The position numbers were made by a program, and so were the translations under genes. This document shows, in pieces, positions 1 to 6,466 of a stretch of 38,840 bases of DNA; position 1 is the first letter of the stretch, and the number at the start of each line of letters is the position of its first letter. Under the pieces are notes generated by a model. That model was not told where the DNA came from, did not search any database, and saw nothing but the letters and a program-made list of their open reading frames with translations. The DNA lies in the NCBI GenBank assembly GCA_012517965.1, contig JAAYTZ010000024.1, positions 1-38,840 on the forward strand, written 5' to 3'. The DNA comes from Propionibacterium sp. (lineage in GTDB: Bacteria; Actinomycetota; Actinomycetes; Propionibacteriales; Propionibacteriaceae).

Positions 1-898
1 CGGTGCGCACCGTGTGCCCCGCTTCGCCCTCTGGCGGGCGCTCGGCGCCGCCGAGGGCCACTGGTGGCACAGCGTGCGCAGCGGCGGGCTCGTCCGGCGC
101 TGCGGGGGGCTCGTCGAAGTCGCCGCCGATCGCCACCTCGCCCTCGGCGGGCCCCGTCCACCGGACGGTGAGCTCGCCCAGCGCCGCCAACTGCTCGAAC
201 GTCACCGCCCGCTCCCGGGCCAACTCCAGCAACGCCAAGAACCGGGCCACGACGACGGCGCGCTCCTCCGCGTCGGCGACGAGGGCCCGGAAGGTGCTGA
301 TGCCGGCGCGGCGGAGGCGCCCGACGAGGACGGCGGCCTGCTGCGTGACGCTGACCCGGGGCGCGTGCAGGTGGTCGAGGCTGATGGCCGGGGCCTCCTT
401 GGGAGCCAGGGCTCGGGCCGCCAACCAGGCGAACCGGTCGAGGCCGATGGTCAGCTCGACCTCGGGCAGCAGGCGGCGGAAGTGCTCCTCGAGACCGCCG
501 GGGCGGGGGTGGCGGCAGCCCTCCTCGTCCAGGCGGGCGCCGAGCAGGGCGGCCACCTCCTTGAACGCGCGGTACTGCAGGAGGCGGGCGAACAGCAGGT
601 CGCGGGCCTCGAGGACGGCGAAGTCCTCCGGATCCTCGACCTCGCCCTGGGGCAGGAGGCGGGCGGCCTTGAGATCGAGCAGCGTCGAGGCGACGACGAG
701 GAAGGAGGTGGTTTGCTCGAGGTTCCAGGGCTCGACGCCGGACTGCCCCGACTGGCCCTGCCGGATGTGGGCGATGAACTCGTCGGTCACCCGCGACAGC
801 GCCACCTCGGTCACGTCCAGCTTGTGCCGGGTGATGAGCTGCAGCAGCAGGTCGAACGGCCCGGAGAAGTTCGTGAGGGTGACGGTGAAGGTGGGCAC
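1..898 (-). CDS. scpA: Segregation and condensation protein A (kleisin), 3' end outside window
   Basis: ScpA is the kleisin subunit that bridges SMC heads and binds ScpB in the bacterial condensin. The translation opens with the family's typical start, reading TNFSGPFDLLLQLI near residues 8-21. It continues through the helical N-terminal region (LDVTEVALSRVTDEFI) and a C-terminal winged-helix segment ending near TFEQLAALGELTVRWTG around residue 255. An Ala/Glu/Pro-rich tail follows and is still open at the window edge after 299 codons, so the protein is somewhat longer than most ScpA. The start is GTG at 898, ten bases after the stop of the upstream gene, which suggests co-transcription with the parA-like gene. 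parA-scpA-scpB is a known actinobacterial order, so scpB probably lies just outside the window. Confidence 0.93.
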   Translation of the reverse strand, partial: MPTFTVTLTNFSGPFDLLLQLITRHKLDVTEVALSRVTDEFIAHIRQGQSGQSGVEPWNLEQTTSFLVVASTLLDLKAARLLPQGEVEDPEDFAVLEARDLLFARLLQYRAFKEVAALLGARLDEEGCRHPRPGGLEEHFRRLLPEVELTIGLDRFAWLAARALAPKEAPAISLDHLHAPRVSVTQQAAVLVGRLRRAGISTFRALVADAEERAVVVARFLALLELARERAVTFEQLAALGELTVRWTGPAEGEVAIGGDFDEPPAAPDEPAAAHAVPPVALGGAERPPEGEAGHTVRT

Positions 899-908
899 GC
901 GGCGTCCG

Positions 909-1283
909 TCAGGGAGTCAGTCGCTGCACGAGGCGCGCCGCGCCGCCGTGGGCGTACACGTCGGCGATGGCCTCGGCGACCGCGGCGCGGATGATGCGTC
1001 CCCGATCCACGGCGAGGCCGTGCTCGGCGCGCAGGGTCAGGCGCAACCGCTCGAGGGCCAGTAGCTCCTCGCTGCTCACGTAGACGGTGATCTTCTCCTC
1101 GTGCCGCACCCGGCCGGACGGCGAGGGCGCTGCTCCCGGGCGGAGACGCGGGGCGTCCTGGGCGGGGGCCGGCTGTTCGGGGTCCTGGGCGGGGGCCGGC
1201 GGGACGGCGGGCGGCGGGACGGCGTCCGGGCCGGTGGGGCGGAACAGTTCGGCGGCGCCGGGCAGGTCTACGCGCCGTGGCAC
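909..1283 (-). CDS. Small protein with C-terminal ribbon-helix-helix-like domain, between parA and scpA
   Basis: This is a 124-residue protein. Its first 60 residues are Pro/Ala-rich and probably disordered. The rest reads as a compact domain: a short basic beta strand (KITVYVS, residues 64-70), a helix (about 71-87) and a second helix starting at DRGRIIRAAVAEAI (93-106). That strand-helix-helix order is the pattern of MetJ/Arc/CopG ribbon-helix-helix DNA-binding proteins. The start is taken as the GTG at 1283, whose frame overlaps the last 16 bases of the parA-like gene, implying translational coupling. Its position between a ParA-type ATPase and scpA suggests it could bind DNA or tether the ATPase. 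The fold is inferred from pattern only and the function is unknown. Confidence 0.75.
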   Translation of the reverse strand: MPRRVDLPGAAELFRPTGPDAVPPPAVPPAPAQDPEQPAPAQDAPRLRPGAAPSPSGRVRHEEKITVYVSSEELLALERLRLTLRAEHGLAVDRGRIIRAAVAEAIADVYAHGGAARLVQRLTP

Positions 1284-2161
1284 CGGGCGAGCACCTCCCT
1301 GGCCAGGGTGCGGTAGGCGCCGGCACCGGCCGACGCGGGCGCGTAGCTGGTGATCGGCTCGCCGGCGACCGTGGTCTCGGGGAACTTGATCGTGCGCCGG
1401 ATCACCGTGTGGAACACCTGGTCGCCGAACGCCTCGACCACCCGCTGCAGCACCTCGCGGGAATGGACCGTGCGTCCGTCGTACATGGTGGCGAGGATGC
1501 CGAGCACCTGCAGGTCGGGGTTGAGGCGCTCCTGCACCTTCTCGATGGTGTCGGTGAGCAGGGCGATGCCACGCAGGGCGAAGAACTCGAGTTCGAGGGG
1601 CATGATCACCTGGTCGGCGGCGGTCAGCGCGTTCACGGTCAGCAGCCCCAGCGAGGGGGCGCAGTCGATCAGGATGACGTCGTACTCGCCACGCACGGGC
1701 TTCAGGACCCGGCGCAGCGTCTGCTCGCGGGCCACCTCGGACACCAACTGCACCTCGGCGGCGGAGAGGTCGATGTTGGCGGGGAGGATGTCCATGTTGG
1801 GGGTGACCGACTCGAGGATGACGTCGTGGACGTCCACCCCGCGACCCAGCATCACGTTGTAGATGGAGCGGTCGAGGGTGTGCGGGTTGACCCCCAGCCC
1901 CACCGACAGGCTGCCCTGGGGGTCGAAGTCGACCAGGAGGACGCGGCGTCCGGTCTCGGCGAGCGCGGCCCCCAGGTTGATGGTGGTCGTCGTCTTGCCG
2001 ACGCCCCCCTTCTGGTTGCACATGGCGATGATCAGGGCGTGCTTCGGGCCGTCGGCGGGCGGGACGGGCTCCGGCAGAACCGGAAGCGGGCGCCCCGTCG
2101 GGCCCAACTCCTCGGCCTGCTCCGGCGGCACCTCGGTGGCGAACAGCGGTTCCTCGCTCAC
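1268..2161 (-). CDS. parA: ParA/Soj-family partitioning ATPase
   Basis: This is a 297-residue ParA-type P-loop ATPase. A 40-residue acidic/Pro-rich leader precedes the deviant Walker A motif KGGVGKTTTT (51-60). The Walker A' region (VLLVDFDPQGSLSVGLGV) and Walker B region (DVILIDCAPSLGLLT) follow. These proteins bind DNA as ATP dimers and position chromosomes or other cargo. The GTG start at 2161 follows a purine-rich GGGAGAGGGAAG stretch on the minus strand. This copy is not next to parB; it heads an operon with the small RHH-like protein and scpA, matching the separate parA-like gene found beside scpA in many Actinobacteria. It therefore probably works with SMC-condensin functions rather than as the main Soj, which is an inference from position. 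Confidence 0.92.
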   Translation of the reverse strand: MSEEPLFATEVPPEQAEELGPTGRPLPVLPEPVPPADGPKHALIIAMCNQKGGVGKTTTTINLGAALAETGRRVLLVDFDPQGSLSVGLGVNPHTLDRSIYNVMLGRGVDVHDVILESVTPNMDILPANIDLSAAEVQLVSEVAREQTLRRVLKPVRGEYDVILIDCAPSLGLLTVNALTAADQVIMPLELEFFALRGIALLTDTIEKVQERLNPDLQVLGILATMYDGRTVHSREVLQRVVEAFGDQVFHTVIRRTIKFPETTVAGEPITSYAPASAGAGAYRTLAREVLARCHGA

Positions 2162-2208
2162 GGCTTCCCTCTCCCCGCGCGCCCGGGGCGTCCGAGCGCC
2201 TTCGGGGC

Positions 2209-2214
2209 ACTTTA
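2209..2214 (-). promoter_or_regulatory. Likely -10 element of the parA operon
   Basis: The minus strand reads TAAAGT here, matching the TAnnnT -10 pattern, in a stretch that is otherwise almost all G and C. It would start transcription about 40 bases before the parA GTG. No convincing -35 is visible. Confidence 0.45.
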
Positions 2215-2371
2215 CCGAGTGTCCCCGGCGCCGTGCCCGGGAGGAGGCCCCGCGGACGGGTGGGGTCCCTGGGCGGCCGGGTCTGCCCGAGCGTGTGGGG
2301 TGGGGAACCCGGGCGGGGGTGGCCGGGCAAGCGTGTCGGTGGCTACCCTGCGGCGGACGAAGGAGGGCGTG

Positions 2372-2809
2372 ATGGCGGTGGAATTCCAGGTGACGTTCGA
2401 CGCGGCGGATCCCGAGGCGCTGGCGGAGTTCTGGGCGGCTGCGTTGGGGTACGTGCGCGACGAGCCGCCCGTCGGCTATCCGTCGTGGGACGCCTTCCTG
2501 GACGCCATCGGCGTCAGGCCCGAGGAACGGGACGCCGCAGCGGCGATCCACGACCCGGAGGGCAAGGGTCCACGGCTGTACTTCCAAAAGGTGCCCGAGG
2601 GCAAGACGGCCAAGAACCGGGTGCACCTCGACCTGCGGGCGGCCACCGACGCCCGCGACTACCAGACGCGGATGGAGATGCTGGAAGCGGAGTGCGCGCG
2701 ACTGGTGGCGCTGGGGGCGGAGCGCGTCCGCCGGTTCGAGAAGAGCGTGACATCGTTCGGGTTCATCACGATGCGGGACCCCGAGGGCAACGAGTTCTGT
2801 CTCGATTGA
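2372..2809 (+). CDS. VOC-superfamily (glyoxalase-like) protein
   Basis: This is a 145-residue protein of the vicinal oxygen chelate superfamily, glyoxalase-like type. It opens with VEFQVTFDAADPEALAEFWAAALGY, the usual first beta-alpha unit. It contains LYFQKVPEGKTAKNRVHLDL (about 67-86), a segment typical of the actinobacterial glyoxalase-like family, and ends with MRDPEGNEFCLD. Members bind a metal or small hydrophobic ligands, and many act in resistance or isomerisation, but no substrate can be read from this sequence. The ATG at 2372 is preceded by AAGGAGG with good spacing and by a TACCCT -10-like box at 2344-2349. It diverges from parA and is followed 73 bases later by a gene with its own promoter. 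Confidence 0.85.
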   Translation: MAVEFQVTFDAADPEALAEFWAAALGYVRDEPPVGYPSWDAFLDAIGVRPEERDAAAAIHDPEGKGPRLYFQKVPEGKTAKNRVHLDLRAATDARDYQTRMEMLEAECARLVALGAERVRRFEKSVTSFGFITMRDPEGNEFCLD

Positions 2810-2825
2810 CCGCACGGAGGCCGCC

Positions 2826-2831
2826 TACACT
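2826..2831 (+). promoter_or_regulatory. -10 element of the DedA-like gene
   Basis: TACACT matches the actinobacterial TAnnnT -10 and lies about 50 bases before the ATG at 2883. The cupin gene at 13765 has the same hexamer at a similar distance. Confidence 0.5.
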
Positions 2832-2882
2832 GGCCGGACGGCGTCCCGATCGGGGTGGCCGGCCGGCACCAGGGAGGTGGGG

Positions 2883-3377
2883 ATGGACCCGACGCAATGG
2901 GGAGCGCCGTTCCCGCTGGTCGTCGCCGCGTTGCACGTGATCGTGATGCTCCGGGCTTCGGGCACCTACCTGGTGGGTCGGGCCGTCGTCGCCGGCACCG
3001 CGCACACCCGTTTCGCCCACCTGGTGCAGTCGGCCGGGTACCGGAGGGCCGCGGAACGCATCGACCGCTGGGGGCCGCCGGCCGTGGCGGTGTGCTTCCT
3101 GACCATCGGCGTGCAGACGCTCGTCAACCTGGCGGCGGGAGCGGCCCGGATGCGGCTGAGGCACTACCTGCCGGCGATCGCCATCGGTGGGCTCGCGTGG
3201 GCGCTGATCTACGCGACCATCGGCTTCGCGGGCTTCGCCGCCATCGGCACCCTCTGGGAGCGGTCGCCGGTGCTGGCGGTGCTGGTCGTGGGCGGCGGCG
3301 CGACGGCGCTGGTCGTCTACCTCGTCCGGCAGGTCCTGCGCGCCCGCGCCCGCCGGGCGGCCGCGTCCCTGACGTGA
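2883..3377 (+). CDS. DedA/VTT-like integral membrane protein lacking the usual arginine signature
   Basis: This is a 164-residue membrane protein with about four hydrophobic segments (roughly 10-24, 66-82, 96-118 and 127-150) and a basic C-terminal end. The central part, from YRRAAERIDRWGPPAVAVC to AGAARMRLRHYLPAIAIGG, aligns by eye with the DedA (SNARE-associated/VTT) family, whose members move lipid carriers across the membrane. In typical DedA proteins the segment after the central helix reads roughly GRFxPxxR; here it is FLTIGVQTLVNLAAG, so both arginines are absent. The protein is also shorter than the usual 200 or so residues. It may be a divergent member with altered or lost transport. 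The ATG at 2883 is chosen because GGGAGGT lies just upstream; a GTG six bases earlier overlaps that Shine-Dalgarno. Confidence 0.7.
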   Translation: MDPTQWGAPFPLVVAALHVIVMLRASGTYLVGRAVVAGTAHTRFAHLVQSAGYRRAAERIDRWGPPAVAVCFLTIGVQTLVNLAAGAARMRLRHYLPAIAIGGLAWALIYATIGFAGFAAIGTLWERSPVLAVLVVGGGATALVVYLVRQVLRARARRAAASLT

Positions 3378-3589
3378 ACCTGGGCCGAGATGCCGGTCGT
3401 GCGTCGGCGTGCCGGCGCTGGGGTCGAGGGAACGGTCGCCGCGGAGGTGTCGCCCTGCGTTGACCCGGCCCTGGCAGGGTGGTCCCTGCGGTTCGCGCGG
3501 GTGTTCGGGGTCGGCGCCGTGACCGTCGGCGAACAGTGCAGTCGATGTGGGGGCGTCTGCCCCATCGGATCTCCTGCACTGTCTGGCGA

Positions 3590-3637
3590 GTGGGCCCCAC
3601 GCTCGTCGCTCGAGGGCTTGGGCCGAGGGGCGCTGGT
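3590..3637 (+). repeat. 48-base direct repeat, copy 1
   Basis: This copy starts with the near-palindrome GTGGGCCCCAC, continues with GCTCGTCGCTCGAGGGCTTG and ends in CGCTGGT. It matches the second copy, 61 bases downstream, at 47 of 48 positions. This looks like a dispersed intergenic repeat rather than coding sequence. Confidence 0.85.
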
Positions 3638-3650
3638 TTGACTGGTCTCG

Positions 3651-3698
3651 GTGGGCCCCACGCTCGTCGCTCGAGGGCTTGGGTCGAGGGGCGCTGGT
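3651..3698 (+). repeat. 48-base direct repeat, copy 2
   Basis: This is the second copy of the 48-base unit, differing from the first by one C-to-T change in the GGGCTTGGG(C/T)CGAGG part. Only 13 bases separate the copies. The near identity suggests recent duplication or homogenisation. Confidence 0.85.
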
Positions 3699-3759
3699 GT
3701 GTCTCCTGGCGCCGCGCCGATCGCTGGGGCGAGTCGGGGGTGGCCGGGACGACGAGAAA

Positions 3760-3817
3760 CGCACACTCGATGGGGTGCCGGCCGGGGTCGGACGCCGGAC
3801 TGGGCGTTGAGTGTGCG
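3760..3817. repeat. Inverted repeat with 9-base arms in non-coding DNA
   Basis: CGCACACTC (3760-3768) and GAGTGTGCG (3809-3817) are exact reverse complements about 40 bases apart, and the interval has its own GCCGGC/GCCGGA pairing potential. It could be a folded transcript or the remnant of a small mobile element. Its role is unknown. Confidence 0.5.
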
Positions 3818-3956
3818 GGAATCAGGGTGGCGCGGTCGGGTGCGCTCCGGGCCCTGCCTCGCTGGCCGGCCGAGTGCTGTGGATAACCCCCGAGACGACC
3901 GCCCAAGTGCCGCGCGTCGTGCCATCATGCGGGGGTTCCCTCCCCAGGAGACTGAG

Positions 3957-4559
3957 ATGAAACGGATCATCCTCGGCGCCGCCGCGCTGTCCGCCCTGCT
4001 CACCGGCGGGTGCACCGGACCGGCCCCCACCCCCACCCCCACCGGACCCGTCGCGACCGGCCCGGCCGCGCCCAGCCCAGCGGCCACCCCGTCACTGTGC
4101 CCCAGGACACCCGGAGCCACCCCGACGCCCTGCACCCAGGCCCAGCTCGACGAACTCGTCGCCAAGGCCGCCCTGTACGCCGAAGCCGAACAGGTCTACC
4201 GCCGGTTCTTCGAGGAAGACGGCAAGCTGGGTATGGCGGGGAAGGATGCTTCTCCGGCTGTTCTAGAACTTCTCGGTGGACCGTTCGTTGAGAGCTATAA
4301 GGCTGAGAGGAAATCGCTCATCGGTGTGACGTCCAACGGGTACGGCGATATTCGCTACGTCAAACCAGCTCCCGGCCAGAGCGAACAGGGCTCGGAAGTG
4401 GCTCTCTCCGTGTGCGCTGATGGCTCCCGGTACGTTGCCTACCGCGACGGCAATCAGATCGGGCACCTTGGCACGCGCCAGAGCGTCTTCTTCTTCAAGA
4501 CGGTTGATGGATCACTGCGGATCTGGTGGCAACTCTCCACCAAGGTGTCGTCGTGCTAG
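3957..4559 (+). CDS. Secreted lipoprotein of unknown function
   Basis: This is a 200-residue lipoprotein. A type II signal peptide (MKRIILGAAALSALLTGGC) places the lipobox cysteine at residue 19. A Thr/Pro/Ala linker extends to about residue 55. The mature domain, from TQAQLDELVAKAALYAEAEQ, contains YRRFFEEDGKLG and ends with a Trp-rich strand and a C-terminal Cys. I do not recognise the family. The start has AGGAG seven bases upstream. From about codon 85 onward, base composition drops clearly below its surroundings. The next gene starts inside its last codons, so the two are probably co-expressed and may form a secreted pair. Confidence 0.8.
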   Translation: MKRIILGAAALSALLTGGCTGPAPTPTPTGPVATGPAAPSPAATPSLCPRTPGATPTPCTQAQLDELVAKAALYAEAEQVYRRFFEEDGKLGMAGKDASPAVLELLGGPFVESYKAERKSLIGVTSNGYGDIRYVKPAPGQSEQGSEVALSVCADGSRYVAYRDGNQIGHLGTRQSVFFFKTVDGSLRIWWQLSTKVSSC

Positions 4560-5506
4560 GGCGCGGGCTCAAGGTCATGGCGTGCGTCGTCATGACAGCC
4601 GTGAGCGTTGAGCCCTACGCTCTCGCTGCTGAGCCTCAGCCCATAGGCCAGCCGCCAGTCGTTGCCATCGACCGCGGGTCTGCGAGCCTCATGGTGGAGT
4701 TGGGCGGAAGCGCGGAGTCGGGAGGGACCGGCTCCGAGTCTGGTGCGGCGGCCAGCGGCAGTTCGGGCGGAGGCTACTACGGTTCCACTAGTCCGGCGTC
4801 AAGTGGATCGGGGTCCAACTCGGCTTCGTCGGCGCCCCCGGTGCCGTACGACCCGGTCTACGGCTACCACGGTGACGGCTGGGTGTTCGTGGACGAGCAC
4901 CACGGCGAGGTGATCCCCGAGTGCGTGGTGGACGTGATGTACGTGTGTCCGAGTCCGCTGGATCTGGCGGACGTGGCGGCGGCCGCGCCGGCGGCGTCCA
5001 CCCCGGCCGCGGCTCCGACGTTCGCCGAGACCGAGGCGATGGTGACCCGGGTCCTGGTGCAGCTCGAGGTGCCGAAGCCGAGCATCCGGCTGGGTCCGGA
5101 CCCTTCGGTCAACGAGTGGAACATGGCCGTCGTCGGCCATCCCGTCTGGCTGTGGACCGACGAGCCGGCCACCAGGTCGGCGACCCTGTCCGCGTACGGC
5201 TACGACTTCGACCTGTCGGCGAGCCGCGACTCGGTGACCTTCACCCTGGGCGACGGCTCCCCCGCCCTCACCTGCACGTCGACGACGCCCTACCCGGGCG
5301 GGGCCGCCGTGGTGGGGCATCCGTCGCCCGACTGCGGCCACGTGTACACCCGGGCCTCGCTGCCGGCGGGCAGCTACCTCGTGCGGGCCACCGCCCACTG
5401 GACGGTGTCGTGGTCGGCCCTCGGCTACTCGGGCACGCTGCCCATGCCGCTGACGTCGCTGCGACGGGTTCCGGTGGGCGAACTCCAGTCCATCCGCCAG
5501 TCCTGA
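4553..5506 (+). CDS. Secreted protein of unknown function, coupled to the lipoprotein
   Basis: This is a 317-residue predicted exported protein. The N-terminus carries a signal-like segment (LKVMACVVMTAVSVEPYALA) with a possible cleavage site after ALA. A low-complexity Ser/Gly-rich region (about 55-95) follows, then a segment with YDPVYGYHGDGWVFVDEHHG. The C-terminal half has beta-rich, PKD-like or Ig-like character, with VGHPVWLWTDE, a Cys pair in LTCTSTTPYP and PDCGHVY, and a terminal LRRVPVGELQSI. The GTG at 4553 is preferred because AAGG lies seven bases before it and it overlaps the lipoprotein stop; an in-frame ATG at 4577 is the alternative. The first 75 codons are lower in GC than the rest. 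No known family was recognised. Confidence 0.75.
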   Translation: MLGRGLKVMACVVMTAVSVEPYALAAEPQPIGQPPVVAIDRGSASLMVELGGSAESGGTGSESGAAASGSSGGGYYGSTSPASSGSGSNSASSAPPVPYDPVYGYHGDGWVFVDEHHGEVIPECVVDVMYVCPSPLDLADVAAAAPAASTPAAAPTFAETEAMVTRVLVQLEVPKPSIRLGPDPSVNEWNMAVVGHPVWLWTDEPATRSATLSAYGYDFDLSASRDSVTFTLGDGSPALTCTSTTPYPGGAAVVGHPSPDCGHVYTRASLPAGSYLVRATAHWTVSWSALGYSGTLPMPLTSLRRVPVGELQSIRQS

Positions 5507-5508
5507 GC

Positions 5509-5545
5509 GCCCCGCGCCGAACAGGTCGCCGTCGACATGCGGGGC
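5509..5545 (+). terminator. Weak hairpin between convergent genes
   Basis: GCCCCGC (5509-5515) can pair with GCGGGGC (5539-5545) just after the secreted-protein stop. The loop is long and there is no T-tract, so this is only a possible terminator. Confidence 0.25.
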
Positions 5546-5600
5546 AGCGCCTGCGAGCGGCGTCCACGAGGCGTCCGGGACCAGCCCCCAGCCGGCCCGC

Positions 5601-6002
5601 TCAGCGGGCGCCGGCAACGGCCGGAGCGTCACCGGCGACGCAGAAGACCACGCTGAACGGCGGCTCTCCGGCGACCTCGGCCCGCGCCCGCAGCACTCCC
5701 AGCAGCGCGGCCCACGCGTCCGGCTCGCGCACCGCGAGCGGCTCCCACCCGGCCCACAGCAGCGCGGTCGGACGCTCCAGGTCGGTGAGGCAATCCCACA
5801 GGGCATCCAGGTTGTGCCCGAAGTGCGCGGGGAACGCCAGGGCCGCGGCGACGGCGTCCAGCGCCTCACGCTTCGAGGGCCCCCCGGACACCACGGCGAC
5901 GCGCCAGCCCGCGCGGTCCAGGGTCCGGGCCAACTCCTCCACCGGACGCACCGACAGCCTCACCGCCCCCGTCAACGGGCGGCCGGCCTGCAGAGGGCTC
6001 AT
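5601..6002 (-). CDS. Barstar-family ribonuclease inhibitor (immunity protein)
   Basis: This is a 133-residue barstar-like protein. Barstar binds the active site of barnase-type ribonucleases and protects the producing cell. The core motif FPAHFGHNLDALWDCLTDL (57-75) is the family's signature loop and helix, including the acidic residues (D66, D70) that in barstar contact the RNase active site. VAVVSGGPSKREALDAVAAAL precedes it. The ATG at 6002 overlaps the TGA of the upstream RNase gene (ATGA), ensuring coupled translation of toxin and inhibitor. A C-terminal strand-like segment (PFSVVFCVAGD) ends the protein. Confidence 0.9.
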   Translation of the reverse strand: MSPLQAGRPLTGAVRLSVRPVEELARTLDRAGWRVAVVSGGPSKREALDAVAAALAFPAHFGHNLDALWDCLTDLERPTALLWAGWEPLAVREPDAWAALLGVLRARAEVAGEPPFSVVFCVAGDAPAVAGAR

Positions 6003-6466
6003 GGGCGGATCCTCTCGAACGACGCGTAATGGTCCCCCGTGTAGTAGTACTCCTCGTTGGCCGCCCCGTAGTCCGGGCCGCCGGTCACGATGCGCCGCGC
6101 CCCCCGGTCGTCCTCGCCGGGCGTCGGCACCGTGAACTCCCTGTAGTAGCCGCTCGCCCGCTTCGGCAGCAAGCCCTCGAAGTTCCCGAAAACCGAGCCG
6201 TCCTTGCGCGTCGGGAACGGCGGTCCCGCCTTGATCTCCGCCAACGTCGCGGACGCCTCCGGCGGCAGTTCCGCGAGGCTCACCCAACTCAGCCCGGACG
6301 CCGGGTCGGCGCTCTCCGCGCGTGTCGGCGAACTGGACGCCGCCACCCCCGGGCCCGGGCCGCCCGTCGGCGTCCGCGTCGTCACCCACCAGGCGCCCAC
6401 CAGCAGGGCCAGGACCGCCAGCGCGGCGACGAGCCTCGCAGCGGCCGCCCCGACCCGGCCGGTCAC
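5999..6466 (-). CDS. Exported or membrane-anchored barnase/RNase Sa-type guanyl ribonuclease
   Basis: This is a 155-residue microbial ribonuclease of the N1/T1/barnase group, which cleaves RNA after G. Residues 10-29 form a hydrophobic signal or anchor segment, followed by a Gly/Pro/Ser linker. The catalytic domain runs from about residue 80, with the typical FEGLLPKRASGYYREFTV, DDRGARRIVTGG and YYTGDHYASF blocks. The expected catalytic residues are all present: Glu110, the Arg cluster 121-125 and His146, so the enzyme should be active. The GTG start at 6466 overlaps the stop of the upstream isomerase-like gene (GTGA), and the barstar gene overlaps its own stop. The pair could serve interbacterial competition or nutrient scavenging; the sequence does not decide. 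Confidence 0.9.
   Translation of the reverse strand: MTGRVGAAAARLVAALAVLALLVGAWWVTTRTPTGGPGPGVAASSSPTRAESADPASGLSWVSLAELPPEASATLAEIKAGPPFPTRKDGSVFGNFEGLLPKRASGYYREFTVPTPGEDDRGARRIVTGGPDYGAANEEYYYTGDHYASFERIRP

Larger units (their letters stand above)
3378..3956 (+). other. Non-coding stretch with repeats between two genes
   Basis: I see no credible gene in these 579 bases. The open frames present have no family resemblance, and repeated DNA explains them. The stretch holds two near-identical 48-base repeats and an inverted repeat, listed separately. At its right end a short region runs into the Shine-Dalgarno of the lipoprotein gene. Confidence 0.7.

Noticed and set aside
2514-2753. Minus-strand frames antisense to the VOC gene
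   Set aside because: The plus-strand VOC protein is complete with a promoter and Shine-Dalgarno; the antisense frame is unsupported.
3390-3886. Several small plus- and minus-strand frames in the gap after the DedA-like gene
   Set aside because: They read through the 48-base repeats, giving repeated peptides, and have no ribosome-binding site or family resemblance.
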